Shown here piece after piece: positions 50,932 to 59,706 of a stretch of 64,000 nucleotides of DNA. The stretch covers positions 5,911 through 69,910 of the forward strand of contig NZ_HE997627.1 of the NCBI RefSeq assembly GCF_000312385.1. Direction: 5' to 3'. The DNA is from Tsukamurella sp. 1534 (lineage in GTDB: Bacteria; Actinomycetota; Actinomycetes; Mycobacteriales; Mycobacteriaceae). How positions within the stretch are numbered: position 1 is the stretch's first letter; every line of letters begins with the position of its first letter. The notes below the pieces were generated by a model. The model worked only from the letters and a program-made list of their open reading frames with translations, did no database searches and was not told the DNA's origin. The translations under genes and the position numbers were made by a program.

Positions 50932-52707
50932 TCATGTTACTCCGCGTAATATCCCCGTCGACGATGGCGTGACCACCCTGCCGTAGTCCAGTTTCACGAG
51001 CTGATCCGCCCGATCGAAGTACCGGTCGTCGTGGGTGACCACCACCACCGTCTTCCCGCGTGCACGCAGGTCGGGGATGATTCGATCGTAGAAGACCTCG
51101 CGGAATCGCGGGTCCTGATCGGCCGCCCACTCGTCGAACAGGTAGATCGGCCGGTCCTCCAGGAGCGCGGTCAACAGAGCCAGGCGTTTGCGCTGCCCGG
51201 TGGACAGCGCGAGCGTCGACAGCCGCCCGTCCCGCACCGTCACCGCGTGCGCCAGTTCCAGTTCGTGCAGCAGCGTCCGCACCCGCTCGTCGAGCCCGTC
51301 GGCGCCGAGGCCCAGGTAGTCGTCGAACAGGTGGAAATCGGAGAACACGGCCGCCGTGTGTTGGCGGAACCACTCGGTGGTCTCCGGCCCGACGGGGGTA
51401 CCGCCGAGCGCGATCGTCCCCATCCGGGGCGGGTACAGGCCGGCCAGCAGCTTCGCCAGTGTCGATTTGCCGCTGCCGTTTCCGCCCACCACGAAGGTGA
51501 CCTCGCCGGGTCGCAGCGTCAGGTCGATCGGCCCCAGCCGGAAGCCGTGCGGGGCGCCCGGTGCTCCGGGCGGCGGGCCCATCGGATGCGACGGTGCGCC
51601 GTGCCCACCCGGGGCCGGTCCGCCCGGTCCGCCCGGTCCGCCCGGCCCGCCCGGTCCGGGAGGCCGGTGCCCCGGACCCATCGGCGGCGGTTCGGGAAGG
51701 TACTCGTAGCCCACGCCCCGCAGCTCGACGACGGCGTCCGCCGCGAGCGGCCGGTCGTCGTACGGCAGCGCCGATTCGTCCCGCGGCGTCTCCAACGACA
51801 GGTCGAGTGACCGGATCTTCGCCAGCGCCACGTCGCCGCGGAGCAGGTCCGGAATCCGGTGCATGAGGCTCTGCATCGGCATCGACAGGAACGTTGTGAC
51901 CAGCACGTAGCCGATCATCGTCTCCCGCGGCAGTTCCAGCGCCCGGGCGAGCGCGAACAGGATGAGCACCATCGTGCCCAGCTGCAGCACCTGGCCGAGG
52001 GCCTGCCCGCCGGCGAACCGGGTACCGGCGGCCACGTGCCGCTCCCGCAGGTCCGAGGCCGCGCCCACGAGCCTGCGGTCCAGGAAGTCGGCGCGCCGGC
52101 CGCGGTGCAGCTTGAGCTCCTTGATCCCGTGGGTGACCTCCTGGAAGGACCCGATCAGCGCGTCGTCCAGTTCCCGGGCACGGCGGTAGTGCTCGCGGAC
52201 CTTCCGCAGCACCGTCTCCACGCAGGCGATGCCGATCAGCGTGCCGGCCACCGACACCGCGAACAGGACGCCCGACACCGTCGCCAGGTAGGTCAGCGCG
52301 CCGAGGATGGTGGCCAGGTCGATGCACAGCCCGGGGATGCCGGAGACGGCCATCGACAGCGAGCGCACGTCCTCGGTGAGCGTCGCGAGCAGCCGGTGAT
52401 CGCCGAGCCGCTCCACGTGTTCCAGCGGCGCCGCGAGTACCCGCTTGGACAGCCGCACCCGCAGCCGGTACACGGCGGCCTGCGCCAGGTGCAGCAGCAC
52501 CAGCTGCGAGGACACTCCGGCCACCACCACGACGACCGCTGTGACCACGAACTGCGTCACGGTGACCGTGGGCATCGGCCCCGGTGCGACGAGGCCGTTG
52601 ATCAGCGTCAGCAGGTAGGCGTTCGCCCCGCCCGCGATCAGCCCGGCCACGACGGCCGCGGCGATCGCCGCGGGCGAGATGGAGATGAGGAACCGAATGA
52701 GCTTCAC
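50932..52707 (-). CDS. Cyclic-peptide-type ABC exporter (fused membrane and ATPase domains)
   Basis: 591 residues. Six membrane segments (about 1-290; start [21 protein letters not shown]) precede the ATPase with Walker [10 protein letters not shown], signature [12 protein letters not shown], Walker [14 protein letters not shown] and switch VVVTHDD. This is the PvdE/SyrD half-transporter group (TIGR01194-like) that moves peptide or lipid natural products to the periplasm. An unusual insertion of about 45 residues, nearly all Gly, Pro, Ala and His, splits the start of the ATPase domain. The GTG overlaps the PKS stop (GTGA), so both are translated together. Confidence 0.83.
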   Translation of the reverse strand: MKLIRFLISISPAAIAAAVVAGLIAGGANAYLLTLINGLVAPGPMPTVTVTQFVVTAVVVVVAGVSSQLVLLHLAQAAVYRLRVRLSKRVLAAPLEHVERLGDHRLLATLTEDVRSLSMAVSGIPGLCIDLATILGALTYLATVSGVLFAVSVAGTLIGIACVETVLRKVREHYRRARELDDALIGSFQEVTHGIKELKLHRGRRADFLDRRLVGAASDLRERHVAAGTRFAGGQALGQVLQLGTMVLILFALARALELPRETMIGYVLVTTFLSMPMQSLMHRIPDLLRGDVALAKIRSLDLSLETPRDESALPYDDRPLAADAVVELRGVGYEYLPEPPPMGPGHRPPGPGGPGGPGGPGGPAPGGHGAPSHPMGPPPGAPGAPHGFRLGPIDLTLRPGEVTFVVGGNGSGKSTLAKLLAGLYPPRMGTIALGGTPVGPETTEWFRQHTAAVFSDFHLFDDYLGLGADGLDERVRTLLHELELAHAVTVRDGRLSTLALSTGQRKRLALLTALLEDRPIYLFDEWAADQDPRFREVFYDRIIPDLRARGKTVVVVTHDDRYFDRADQLVKLDYGRVVTPSSTGILRGVT

Positions 52708-53897
52708 GCCGGCCGCCCTCCCAACGCGCCGGGGCGGGGCGCGCCGTCCCGGACGATGTCGAACAGGAAACCCTCCACCGTCACGCCGGGGGCGAAGGAG
52801 AACGCCATGCCGGTGGACGGCGCACCGTCGGGCAGCCCGGACAGCATCCGCTCGAGGACGAACAGCAGCGAGACGCTGAGCATGTTCCCGTGCTCGGCGA
52901 GCACCTGCCAACTGGTGGCCGACGCCGCGGCCGGGAGGCCCAGCGCCGCCGACGCGGACTCGATGATCTTCGGCCCTCCGGGGTGGATCGCCCAGTGCGC
53001 GACGTCCGCGTGCCCGAGGCCGTTGCGGGCCAGCACGCCGTCGATCACCGGCCGCACGCCGTCCACGATGTACCGCGGCAGGGATTCGGCGAGCTCGCAC
53101 GTGATCCCGTTCGCGTTGACGCCCAACACGATCCCGTCCTCGGCGCCGTCCAGCAGGTGCGCGAACGTGTCCCGGACGACGATGCTCCCGCCCGGCAGCG
53201 GGTGCCCCACCTCGCTCGCGCCGATGACGGCGGCGCCGCAGCCGTCGGCGAACAGGCTGGAGATGACCACGTCGTTCGGGTCGCCGGAGAAGACGGCGTT
53301 GACGGAGCTCAGTTCCAGGCAGACCATGAGCGATTTGCGGTCCGGGTGCGCGCGGACGAAATCGCTCGCGACCCGCAGCGCGTTCATCGCGGCGGCGCAG
53401 CCCATGAAGTTGACGATCACGCGGCTCGTGGTCGCGGGCAGGCCCAGCGCCCGGACGATCGCGACGTCCACGCCGGGCGCCAGGAACCCGGTGCTGGTGA
53501 CGAACACCAGCTGCCCCACGTCGGCCGGGTCCACGGCGCCCAGGGCCCGGCGGGCCGTGTCCACGGCGAGCGGCGACGCGTGCTCGGCGAACAGGTCCAT
53601 CCGCTCGCGGATCGTGTCCGGGCGGGCGCTGAACGCGGCGAAGTCCTCGTCGAGCGGGTCGATCGCCAGGTGCCGCCGCGCCACCCGGGTCTTGGTGTAC
53701 ACGCGGCGGATCCGCTCGGCCTGCGCCGGATCGTCGAACCGGGACGCGACCCGGTCGGCGGACTCGGCCTGCGCGTGCACGCCCGACGGGGAACCGGTGG
53801 CCAGTGACTCGATCACCGCGACGGACGTGGGCGGCGCCGGCGGGAACCCGAGCGCCGGACTGTCGGGCGCGACGGTGCTGCGGTCCTGGATGTTCAT
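52704..53897 (-). CDS. Type III polyketide synthase (alkylpyrone/alkylresorcinol type)
   Basis: 397 residues. The chalcone synthase-like triad is intact: Cys167 in NFMGCAAAMNA, His305 in WAIHPGGPKI, Asn338 in LAEHGNML. Bacterial relatives such as mycobacterial PKS18 extend long-chain acyl-CoA with malonyl-CoA into alkylpyrones or resorcinols. It lies 46 bases after a cytochrome b5 desaturase gene and overlaps the exporter gene, so the starter is likely an unsaturated acyl chain. ATG start. Product length and ring type cannot be read from sequence. Confidence 0.87.
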   Translation of the reverse strand: MNIQDRSTVAPDSPALGFPPAPPTSVAVIESLATGSPSGVHAQAESADRVASRFDDPAQAERIRRVYTKTRVARRHLAIDPLDEDFAAFSARPDTIRERMDLFAEHASPLAVDTARRALGAVDPADVGQLVFVTSTGFLAPGVDVAIVRALGLPATTSRVIVNFMGCAAAMNALRVASDFVRAHPDRKSLMVCLELSSVNAVFSGDPNDVVISSLFADGCGAAVIGASEVGHPLPGGSIVVRDTFAHLLDGAEDGIVLGVNANGITCELAESLPRYIVDGVRPVIDGVLARNGLGHADVAHWAIHPGGPKIIESASAALGLPAAASATSWQVLAEHGNMLSVSLLFVLERMLSGLPDGAPSTGMAFSFAPGVTVEGFLFDIVRDGAPRPGALGGRPA

Positions 53898-53943
53898 GGG
53901 TGACTCCTCGGGGAAGAACGGTGGTGGGCGTCGACGGGCTCGG

Positions 53944-55515
53944 TCAGACGGTGCCGATGCCGGTGAAGCCCTTGACGATGTAGGAACCGGAGGTGCGCAG
54001 CGCCGCGGGCGAGAAGTGCTCGCGCCAGAAGCCGTCGCCGTTCGCCTCCGCGCTGCGGGACTTGGAGAACAGGTAGGTGCGCACCTGGGCCGGGAGCCGG
54101 TCGGTGAAGAAGTTCCGTGCGGGCAGCCACTCGACGCCGAACTTCGCGGCCTCCTCGGCCACGACGCCCTCGGTGGCGATGTTGGCGAACCCGCTGCGCT
54201 GGTAGGGGAGCACGTGGTGCACGCGGTGGCTGGACAGGCCCGCGGAGAGGAAGCAGTCCACGTACCGGTTCCCGGAGATCCGCAGGTCGTAGGCCTGATG
54301 CAGCTGATTGACCGCCCAGTCCTCGGTGTCCGGGGCGGGCAGCTCCTCGACGTCGGTCTCGAAGTCGTGGCTCGCTACCACCAGGAAGGTGCTCATCCAC
54401 AGCACGGCGACGAACTGGGCGACCCACGCCCAGATGTCGCCCATCGCGAGGAACAGCACGAACTCCGCCACCAACAGGCCGCGCATCGCGAACGCGCCGA
54501 TGAAGTGGGGCAGCGCGCCGCGTAGCGAGCCGTACATGTCCGCGACGCCCACCTGCCGGGTGAGCTTGACGATCTCGAAGAGCCGCAGCGTCATCCCCGT
54601 CATGGTGTGGCCGAATTTGTGCAGCGTGTGCACGGGGACGCGGTACCAGCGGGGGATGTCCACCATCATGGTGAACACGTTCTTCTTGATGTCCACCTCG
54701 CTCTGCGTGTGCGGGTGGTGCAGCAGCGCGTGGCCGTCGGCGGTGACGAACGAGAGGGCCACGTAGTTGATGTCGAAGGCGTTCACGAGCACCTTCGTCC
54801 TGCCCTTCTGGGCGCGGTGGATGGCGTAGTGGCCGAACCCGGCCAGCGAGCTCCGGAGCACCACCATCGCGACCACGAACAGCCACAGCGGCAGCCACGC
54901 GGGCAGGGCCAACCGGGTGGCGATGACGGCCACGTAGGCCACGGCGAGGCCGATGGCGACCACGTCGAAGACCCGGTCCATGCGGGCGATCCGAGCGGCC
55001 AGCGCGGGATCCTTGAGACGACGTTTGACCTGGTGCAACAGGTCTTTCGGATCGTCGAAACGGTATCGCGGGGTGTCTCGCCAGCTGTCGAAACCGTCCT
55101 TGAAAAGAAAGGCGGGCGCGTTGTTCTTCGGGTGCACGTCCTCCACCCGGGCGTCCCGGTCCAGGGAGAACCGTTCCAGCATCTTCTCGATCTTCGCGGG
55201 ATCCTTGTGGTACGATCCGATGATCGACGTGATGTCCCGATTCTTGGACCGGCCGATGAAGAATTCCCCACCCGGGTGCTTGTTGATCCATTCCGAGAGG
55301 TCGTACGCGCGGCCCTTGTAGACCCACACGTCGGAGAGTTGCGGCCCGCCGCCGGGACCCGGCCCGCGTTCGAGATGATCTTCGCCCGGCCGCTGCGGAT
55401 CGAACCGATCCGGCGCGTGCGCAGGGTCTTTGCGATCGCCGCGGGCCAGGTCGCGCGGCCCGGGGTCGCCCGCGCCGCGCTCGGCGGCCGGCGGCGGGGT
55501 GGGATTGATGGACAC
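53944..55515 (-). CDS. Cytochrome b5-fused membrane fatty-acid desaturase
   Basis: 523 residues. A Pro/Gly/Asp-rich disordered leader (1-60) precedes a cytochrome b5 domain with both heme His (H80 in HPGG, H103 in SYHKDP). The desaturase domain (about 180-470) has His boxes HYAIH (229-233), HALLHH (262-267) and HRVHH (430-434) and four membrane segments. Fusion with b5 is the layout of front-end and sphingolipid desaturases. The third box starts with His where front-end enzymes have Gln. GTG 55515 is preceded by AGGAGGT. First gene of the PKS-exporter set. Confidence 0.88.
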   Translation of the reverse strand: MSINPTPPPAAERGAGDPGPRDLARGDRKDPAHAPDRFDPQRPGEDHLERGPGPGGGPQLSDVWVYKGRAYDLSEWINKHPGGEFFIGRSKNRDITSIIGSYHKDPAKIEKMLERFSLDRDARVEDVHPKNNAPAFLFKDGFDSWRDTPRYRFDDPKDLLHQVKRRLKDPALAARIARMDRVFDVVAIGLAVAYVAVIATRLALPAWLPLWLFVVAMVVLRSSLAGFGHYAIHRAQKGRTKVLVNAFDINYVALSFVTADGHALLHHPHTQSEVDIKKNVFTMMVDIPRWYRVPVHTLHKFGHTMTGMTLRLFEIVKLTRQVGVADMYGSLRGALPHFIGAFAMRGLLVAEFVLFLAMGDIWAWVAQFVAVLWMSTFLVVASHDFETDVEELPAPDTEDWAVNQLHQAYDLRISGNRYVDCFLSAGLSSHRVHHVLPYQRSGFANIATEGVVAEEAAKFGVEWLPARNFFTDRLPAQVRTYLFSKSRSAEANGDGFWREHFSPAALRTSGSYIVKGFTGIGTV

Positions 55516-55620
55516 TTCTTCACGACCTCCTGTAGAGCGATCGGTTTCCCGGTCGCGTACACCATCTGCGAGTACGCTAATCGATCGCTGAACGCCCGCT
55601 TGCGGATACGCCCTTCTGCC

Positions 55621-55652
55621 CGGAATCCGGCGAGAACCGGCCGCGGATTCCG
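55621..55652. promoter_or_regulatory. Candidate operator: 9-bp inverted repeat
   Basis: CGGAATCCG and CGGATTCCG are exact reverse complements separated by 14 bases, centred about 120 bases from both divergent starts (desaturase and LppX-like gene). The spacing of about two helix turns suits a dimeric regulator. The rest of 55516-55755 holds no gene. Function inferred. Confidence 0.45.
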
Positions 55653-55755
55653 TCGACTCCGCGAGGAATTCATGCATACTTCTGTCTGGAGAAGGCGGGG
55701 CTTCCGTCTTTCTTTCCAGATACGGGCAATCGCTCGAAACGATTCAGGGGGACCC

Positions 55756-56577
55756 ATGAACCTCAAGGCAACACGCGCGGCCGTCGCGCTGGTCGCCGCC
55801 GGCGCCCTGGCGCTCACCGGCTGTGCGGACAAGAAGACCGACGACGCGTCGTCCACGGCCGGCGGCACGTCGGCGGCCACGGCGACGCAGGGCGGCGGCG
55901 CACCGTCGTCGAAGCCGCTCGACGCCAACGGCCTGCCCAAGGCCGACATCGTGCAGGAGGCCGCGAAGGCCACCCGCGAGACGTACTCCGAGCACCTGGT
56001 GCTCACCGTGGACAAGGCCATCCAGGGCCTGCCCGTGGCCAGCGTCGACGGAGACATCACCTCGGACAAGGACAGCAAGACGGTGGCCGCCAAGGGCGAC
56101 GCCAACGTGCGCGTCCAGGAGAACTACGTGCAGACCAAGTTCGTCGTGATCGACGGGCACCTGTACGCCAACCTCGGCGGCCCCAAGTTCCAGGACATGG
56201 GCAAGACGGGAGAGAAGGGCGTCTACGACCCGTCGGTCATCCTCGACATGGACAAGGGCCTGGCGAAGGTCGTCGAATCCATCCAGAACCCCAAGGTCGA
56301 GTCCCGCGAGACGGTGAACGGGCTGAAGACCGTCAAGGTCACCGGCACGGTGTCGCCGCAGCTGCTCGACCCGATCCTGCCGCAGATCACCGAGGTCGCC
56401 AAGCGCGGCAACGTGTCCACGCTGCCGCTCACGCTGTGGATCGTCGACGAGTCCGGCGCGGACCCGCAGCCGCGGCCCAACGTCGCGCAGATGCGGGTCA
56501 CCATGCAGCAGGGCAACATCGACCTGAAGCTGTCGGACTTCGGCAAGCAGGTCAGCGTCGAGAAGCCGGCGATGTAG
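55756..56577 (+). CDS. LppX/LprAFG-family lipoprotein
   Basis: 273 residues. Signal peptide with lipobox LALTGC (Cys about 23) and a Ser/Thr/Gly linker to about 55. The LppX_LprAFG domain (about 60-270) has VLTVDKAIQGLPVASVDGDIT and LTLWIVDESGADPQPRPNVAQMRV. Mycobacterial LprG and LppX hold triacylglycerol/LAM and PDIM lipids in a hydrophobic pocket and ferry them to the outer membrane. Divergent from the desaturase-PKS-exporter set, so it may carry that product. ATG 55756. Confidence 0.87.
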   Translation: MNLKATRAAVALVAAGALALTGCADKKTDDASSTAGGTSAATATQGGGAPSSKPLDANGLPKADIVQEAAKATRETYSEHLVLTVDKAIQGLPVASVDGDITSDKDSKTVAAKGDANVRVQENYVQTKFVVIDGHLYANLGGPKFQDMGKTGEKGVYDPSVILDMDKGLAKVVESIQNPKVESRETVNGLKTVKVTGTVSPQLLDPILPQITEVAKRGNVSTLPLTLWIVDESGADPQPRPNVAQMRVTMQQGNIDLKLSDFGKQVSVEKPAM

Positions 56578-56600
56578 CGCGCGCGGCGGGTCCCCGCGTC

Positions 56601-56640
56601 ACGCCGGGCCGACGACTTCGGGGGGAGTCGGGCCCGGCGT
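56601..56640. terminator. Strong bidirectional hairpin between convergent genes
   Basis: ACGCCGGGCC (56601-56610) pairs with 56631-56640, and GACT with AGTC inside, around a G-rich loop. It lies between the LppX-like gene and the convergent vitamin B12-binding gene and can serve both strands. No U-tract. Confidence 0.75.
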
Positions 56641-56708
56641 TCGCGTGTCCGGGTGCTGCCGACGCCCGGTGTGGTCGCCCGGTGGGGCCGCTCGGGGTGG
56701 ACGCCCGG

Positions 56709-57731
56709 TCAGCGGCCCTTCGAGCGCAGGTACGCCCCGAGCGTCTCCACGCTGCCGGGCGTGCGCGGCCCCTCGACCAGCGCCGCGTACGGCAGCACGA
56801 CGTAGTTGCCCTCCCGCACCGCGGTGGTGTTCGCCATGAGCGGCTGGGACTTCAGCTGCGCGATCTTCGCGTCCGGGGTGTTCTCGGGGCCGACGCCGTA
56901 GTCGACGATGACGATCACCTCGGGATCGCGCTGCGCCGCGGCCTCCCACGACGCCGTGGTCCACGAGTTGTCCAGGTCACCGAAGACGTTCGTGCCGCCC
57001 GCCGACTCGATGATCGCCTGCGGCGTACCGGTGCGACCCGAGGTGAAGGGATCCGGGGAGGCGCTGTCGAACAGGAACACCCGCGCCCTCCCTTCCCGCG
57101 GGGCCTGCGCGCGCACCGCGTCGATCCGCGCGCGGTAGTCGGCCACCAGCTTCGCCGCCCGGTCCGGCACCCCGAAGATCGTGCCCAGGTTGGTCAGGTC
57201 CGCGAACAGCGCGTCGAGCGGCGGCATGATGCCCCGGGCCGTGGTGCCGGGCTGCCGGCACGCCTCGGTGAGCTGGTACGGCACGGCGCCGATCTCGCGC
57301 ACCCAGTCCGGGGTGACGCCCGAGGTCTCCTGGAAGCCGTAGCTCCAGCCCGCGAACACGAAATCGGGCCGCGCAGACTGGATGGTCTCCCGGGTGAACC
57401 CGGTGCCCAGGTTGGGCGCGCGGTCGAAATCGGCCTTCCAGGGCGAGGTCCGGTAGTCCACGTGCTTGCCGTCGTACGTCGTGTACCCGGCGATCCGGTC
57501 CGTGAGGCCCAGGGCGAACATGATCTCCGCGATCCCGGTGTCGTTGACCACGGCGCGGGCGGGCGTGTGCGGCACGGTGAGCGGCGCCCCGCAGTTGGTC
57601 ACCGTCGTGGCGGGGCCGGAGCCGTTCGACGGGGCCGCGTCCTCCACCGTCGCGCCGCACCCGGCGAGCAGGGTGCCTGCGGCGAGGATCGTGGTCGCCG
57701 TCCGGGCGGGCACGGGGATGCGCGGGGTCAT
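56709..57731 (-). CDS. btuF: Cobalamin ABC transporter, substrate-binding lipoprotein
   Basis: 340 residues. Lipobox LLAGC (Cys about 25). The class III binding fold has PARAVVNDTGIAEIMFALGLTDRIAGYTTYDGK and RPDFVFAGWSYGFQET near the hinge, as in BtuF/FhuD-type proteins. ATG overlaps the ATPase stop by 4 bases. Third gene of a unit behind a cobalamin riboswitch, so corrinoid is the likely cargo. Alone, the sequence would also fit an iron-siderophore binder. Confidence 0.82.
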   Translation of the reverse strand: MTPRIPVPARTATTILAAGTLLAGCGATVEDAAPSNGSGPATTVTNCGAPLTVPHTPARAVVNDTGIAEIMFALGLTDRIAGYTTYDGKHVDYRTSPWKADFDRAPNLGTGFTRETIQSARPDFVFAGWSYGFQETSGVTPDWVREIGAVPYQLTEACRQPGTTARGIMPPLDALFADLTNLGTIFGVPDRAAKLVADYRARIDAVRAQAPREGRARVFLFDSASPDPFTSGRTGTPQAIIESAGGTNVFGDLDNSWTTASWEAAAQRDPEVIVIVDYGVGPENTPDAKIAQLKSQPLMANTTAVREGNYVVLPYAALVEGPRTPGSVETLGAYLRSKGR

Positions 57732-58498
57732 GGGGTCCTCTCGTCGAAGATGACCTGCGGAACCCGCAGGCGGGGATGCGGCACGACGTGGGCGCCGACG
57801 CCGAAGTAGCGGCCGATGGTCTCCGGCGTGAGGATCTCCTCGGGCGTGCCGGAGCAGGCGAGCCGTCCCTCCGAGAGCACGTACAGCCGGTCGCAGTACT
57901 GGGCGGCCAGATTCAGGTCGTGGAGTACGGCGATCACGGTGACGCCCAGGTCGCGGGCCGCCGAGAGCACGGCGAACTGGTGCCGCACGTCGAGGTGGTT
58001 GGTGGGTTCGTCGAGAACGAGCACCCGCGGTTCCTGCGCGAACGCTCGGGCGATGAGAACCCGCTGCGCCTCCCCGCCGGAGAGGGTGCCGAAGGATCTG
58101 CGCGCGAGCTCGGTCGCGTCCGCCGCGGCCATCGCCCGGTCGATCGCGCGCCGGTGGTCGGCGAGCGAGAGCCCGCGTCGCCGGTGCGGCAGCCGGCCGG
58201 TGTCCACGATCTCCCGGGCCGTGAAGCCGATGTCGAACGGGGAGTGCTGCATCACCGCCGCCACCTGGCGGGCGTTCTCCGCGAGCCCCACCGCGGTCAC
58301 GTCCGTCCCGTCGACCGAGACCGTGCCCGCCGACGGCCGCAGCACCCGGTAGGCGCAGCGCAGCAGCGTCGACTTGCCGCTGCCGTTGGGGCCCACGACG
58401 CCGATGAACTCGCCGGCGCCGGCGGTCAGGCTCACGTCCGCGACGATCCGCGCGCCGCCGATCTCCACGTCGACGGCGGTGTACTCGACCCGCATCAT
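57728..58498 (-). CDS. btuD: Cobalamin ABC transporter, ATPase
   Basis: 256 residues. Walker A GPNGSGKST, signature LSGGEAQRVLIARAFAQ, Walker B VLVLDEPTNHLD and switch His in VLHDLNLAAQYCD, the FecE/BtuD group of type II importers. ATG 58498 overlaps the permease stop (ATGA). Confidence 0.85.
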   Translation of the reverse strand: MMRVEYTAVDVEIGGARIVADVSLTAGAGEFIGVVGPNGSGKSTLLRCAYRVLRPSAGTVSVDGTDVTAVGLAENARQVAAVMQHSPFDIGFTAREIVDTGRLPHRRRGLSLADHRRAIDRAMAAADATELARRSFGTLSGGEAQRVLIARAFAQEPRVLVLDEPTNHLDVRHQFAVLSAARDLGVTVIAVLHDLNLAAQYCDRLYVLSEGRLACSGTPEEILTPETIGRYFGVGAHVVPHPRLRVPQVIFDERTP

Positions 58499-59535
58499 CC
58501 GCCCCCGACCGTCCGCCGGCGCATCAGCGCGATGAACAACGGCACGCCGACGGCGGCGGTGATCGCGCCCAGCGGCAGCTCCTGCGGCGGCGCGACGGTG
58601 CGCGCCGCGATGTCCGCGAGCACCAGGAACAGCGCGCCGAGCGCGGGCGCCACGACGAGTACGCGGCGGTGGTCGGCGCCCACGAGGAGCCGCGCCACGT
58701 GCGGCACCACGAGTCCGACGAAACCGATGGCGCCGCAGACGGAGACGATGATGCCCGTCATCGCGGCGGTGAGCACGAACAGCGCCGTGCGGAAGCCGGT
58801 GGCGGAGATCCCGAGGGAGATCGCCACCTCGTCGCCCAGCGCCAGCGCGTTGAGGCGGCGCGCCGCGAGCCGCAGCACCAGCAGGCCGACGGCGACCGTG
58901 ACCGCGAGCAGCGCGGTGGTGCGCCACGTCGAGGGGGAGAGGCTCCCGAACAACCAGAACATGACGGTGCGGGCCGCGTCGCCGCGCGGCGCGAGGAACA
59001 CCAGCACCGTGGTCACGGCCGAGAAGCCGTACGCGAGCGCGGTTCCCGTGAGCACCAGACGCGTCGGCGCCAGGCCCCCGCCGCGGAAGGCGATGAGATA
59101 GACCAGGGCGGTGGCGCCGAGCGCGCCGAGGAACGCCGCCGTCGGCAGTGCGTACAGGCCGAGCGTGCCGAACACACCGAACAGCGCCACCGTCGTCGCG
59201 CCGACGGAGGCGCCCGAGGAGATGCCCAGCACGTACGGGTCGGCGAGGGCGTTGCGGACCATGGCCTGCACCGCGACGCCGATGCCGCTGAGGCCCGCGC
59301 CCACGATCGCGGCGCTGAGCACTCGCGGGATCCGCGAGTCGGCCACGATCCGGTACTGCACGGCCTGCTCCGCGGGGATGGTGCCGCCGGTGAGGAACGC
59401 CCAGAGGTGGCCCGAGCCCTCGCGCCAGGGGATCCGGACGGTGCCGAACAGGATCCCCGCCCACATCGCGCCCACGAGGAGCACCAGCAGGGCCGCGATC
59501 AGCACGGCCACACGGCGCGACGAGACCACTCGCAC
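58495..59535 (-). CDS. btuC: Cobalamin ABC transporter, permease
   Basis: 346 residues with about 9-10 membrane segments. The FecCD/BtuC family motifs are seen: RIPRVLSAAIVGAGLSGIGVAVQAMVRNALADPYVLGISSGASVGA and FVGLVVPHVARLLVGADHRR. GTG 59535 is chosen because GGGGAG is 7 bases upstream; GTG 59568 would add 11 residues and run into the riboswitch region. First gene after the riboswitch. Confidence 0.85.
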   Translation of the reverse strand: MRVVSSRRVAVLIAALLVLLVGAMWAGILFGTVRIPWREGSGHLWAFLTGGTIPAEQAVQYRIVADSRIPRVLSAAIVGAGLSGIGVAVQAMVRNALADPYVLGISSGASVGATTVALFGVFGTLGLYALPTAAFLGALGATALVYLIAFRGGGLAPTRLVLTGTALAYGFSAVTTVLVFLAPRGDAARTVMFWLFGSLSPSTWRTTALLAVTVAVGLLVLRLAARRLNALALGDEVAISLGISATGFRTALFVLTAAMTGIIVSVCGAIGFVGLVVPHVARLLVGADHRRVLVVAPALGALFLVLADIAARTVAPPQELPLGAITAAVGVPLFIALMRRRTVGGG

Positions 59536-59582
59536 TCCGCGACTCCCCTCGGGTCGGTGAGTGGCCACCCGGTCCGGGCGGC

Positions 59583-59697
59583 CGCGAGGGCAGGTATCGG
59601 GCTGGCTCGCGGGGGCGAGCTCACCGTTGCGGGGCAGCCCCGGATTCGCACCGGGTTCCCTCTTGCGCCGGCGCCCGGGGGCGCGCGGACCATCGCT
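59583..59697 (-). ncRNA. Cobalamin riboswitch
   Basis: Read on the minus strand, the aptamer core is clear: AGAGGGAAcccGGTGCGAATCC, then GGGGCTGCCCCGCAACGGT (59629-59647), and after a GC stem AGCCAGCCCGATACCTGCC (59591-59609), matching the B12-box. It lies in the 171-base gap upstream of the permease gene. Cobalamin binding should reduce expression of the uptake genes. The 5' boundary is approximate. Confidence 0.9.
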
Positions 59698-59706
59698 GCA
59701 GGGAGT

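Noticed and set aside
51600-51660. Short CCGCCCGGT tandem repeat as a separate repeat element
   Set aside because: It encodes the Gly/Pro insertion of the ABC exporter and is better described there.
51859-54525. Plus-strand open frame of about 890 residues opposite exporter, PKS and desaturase
   Set aside because: Spans three real minus-strand genes with intact catalytic motifs; low-complexity translation.
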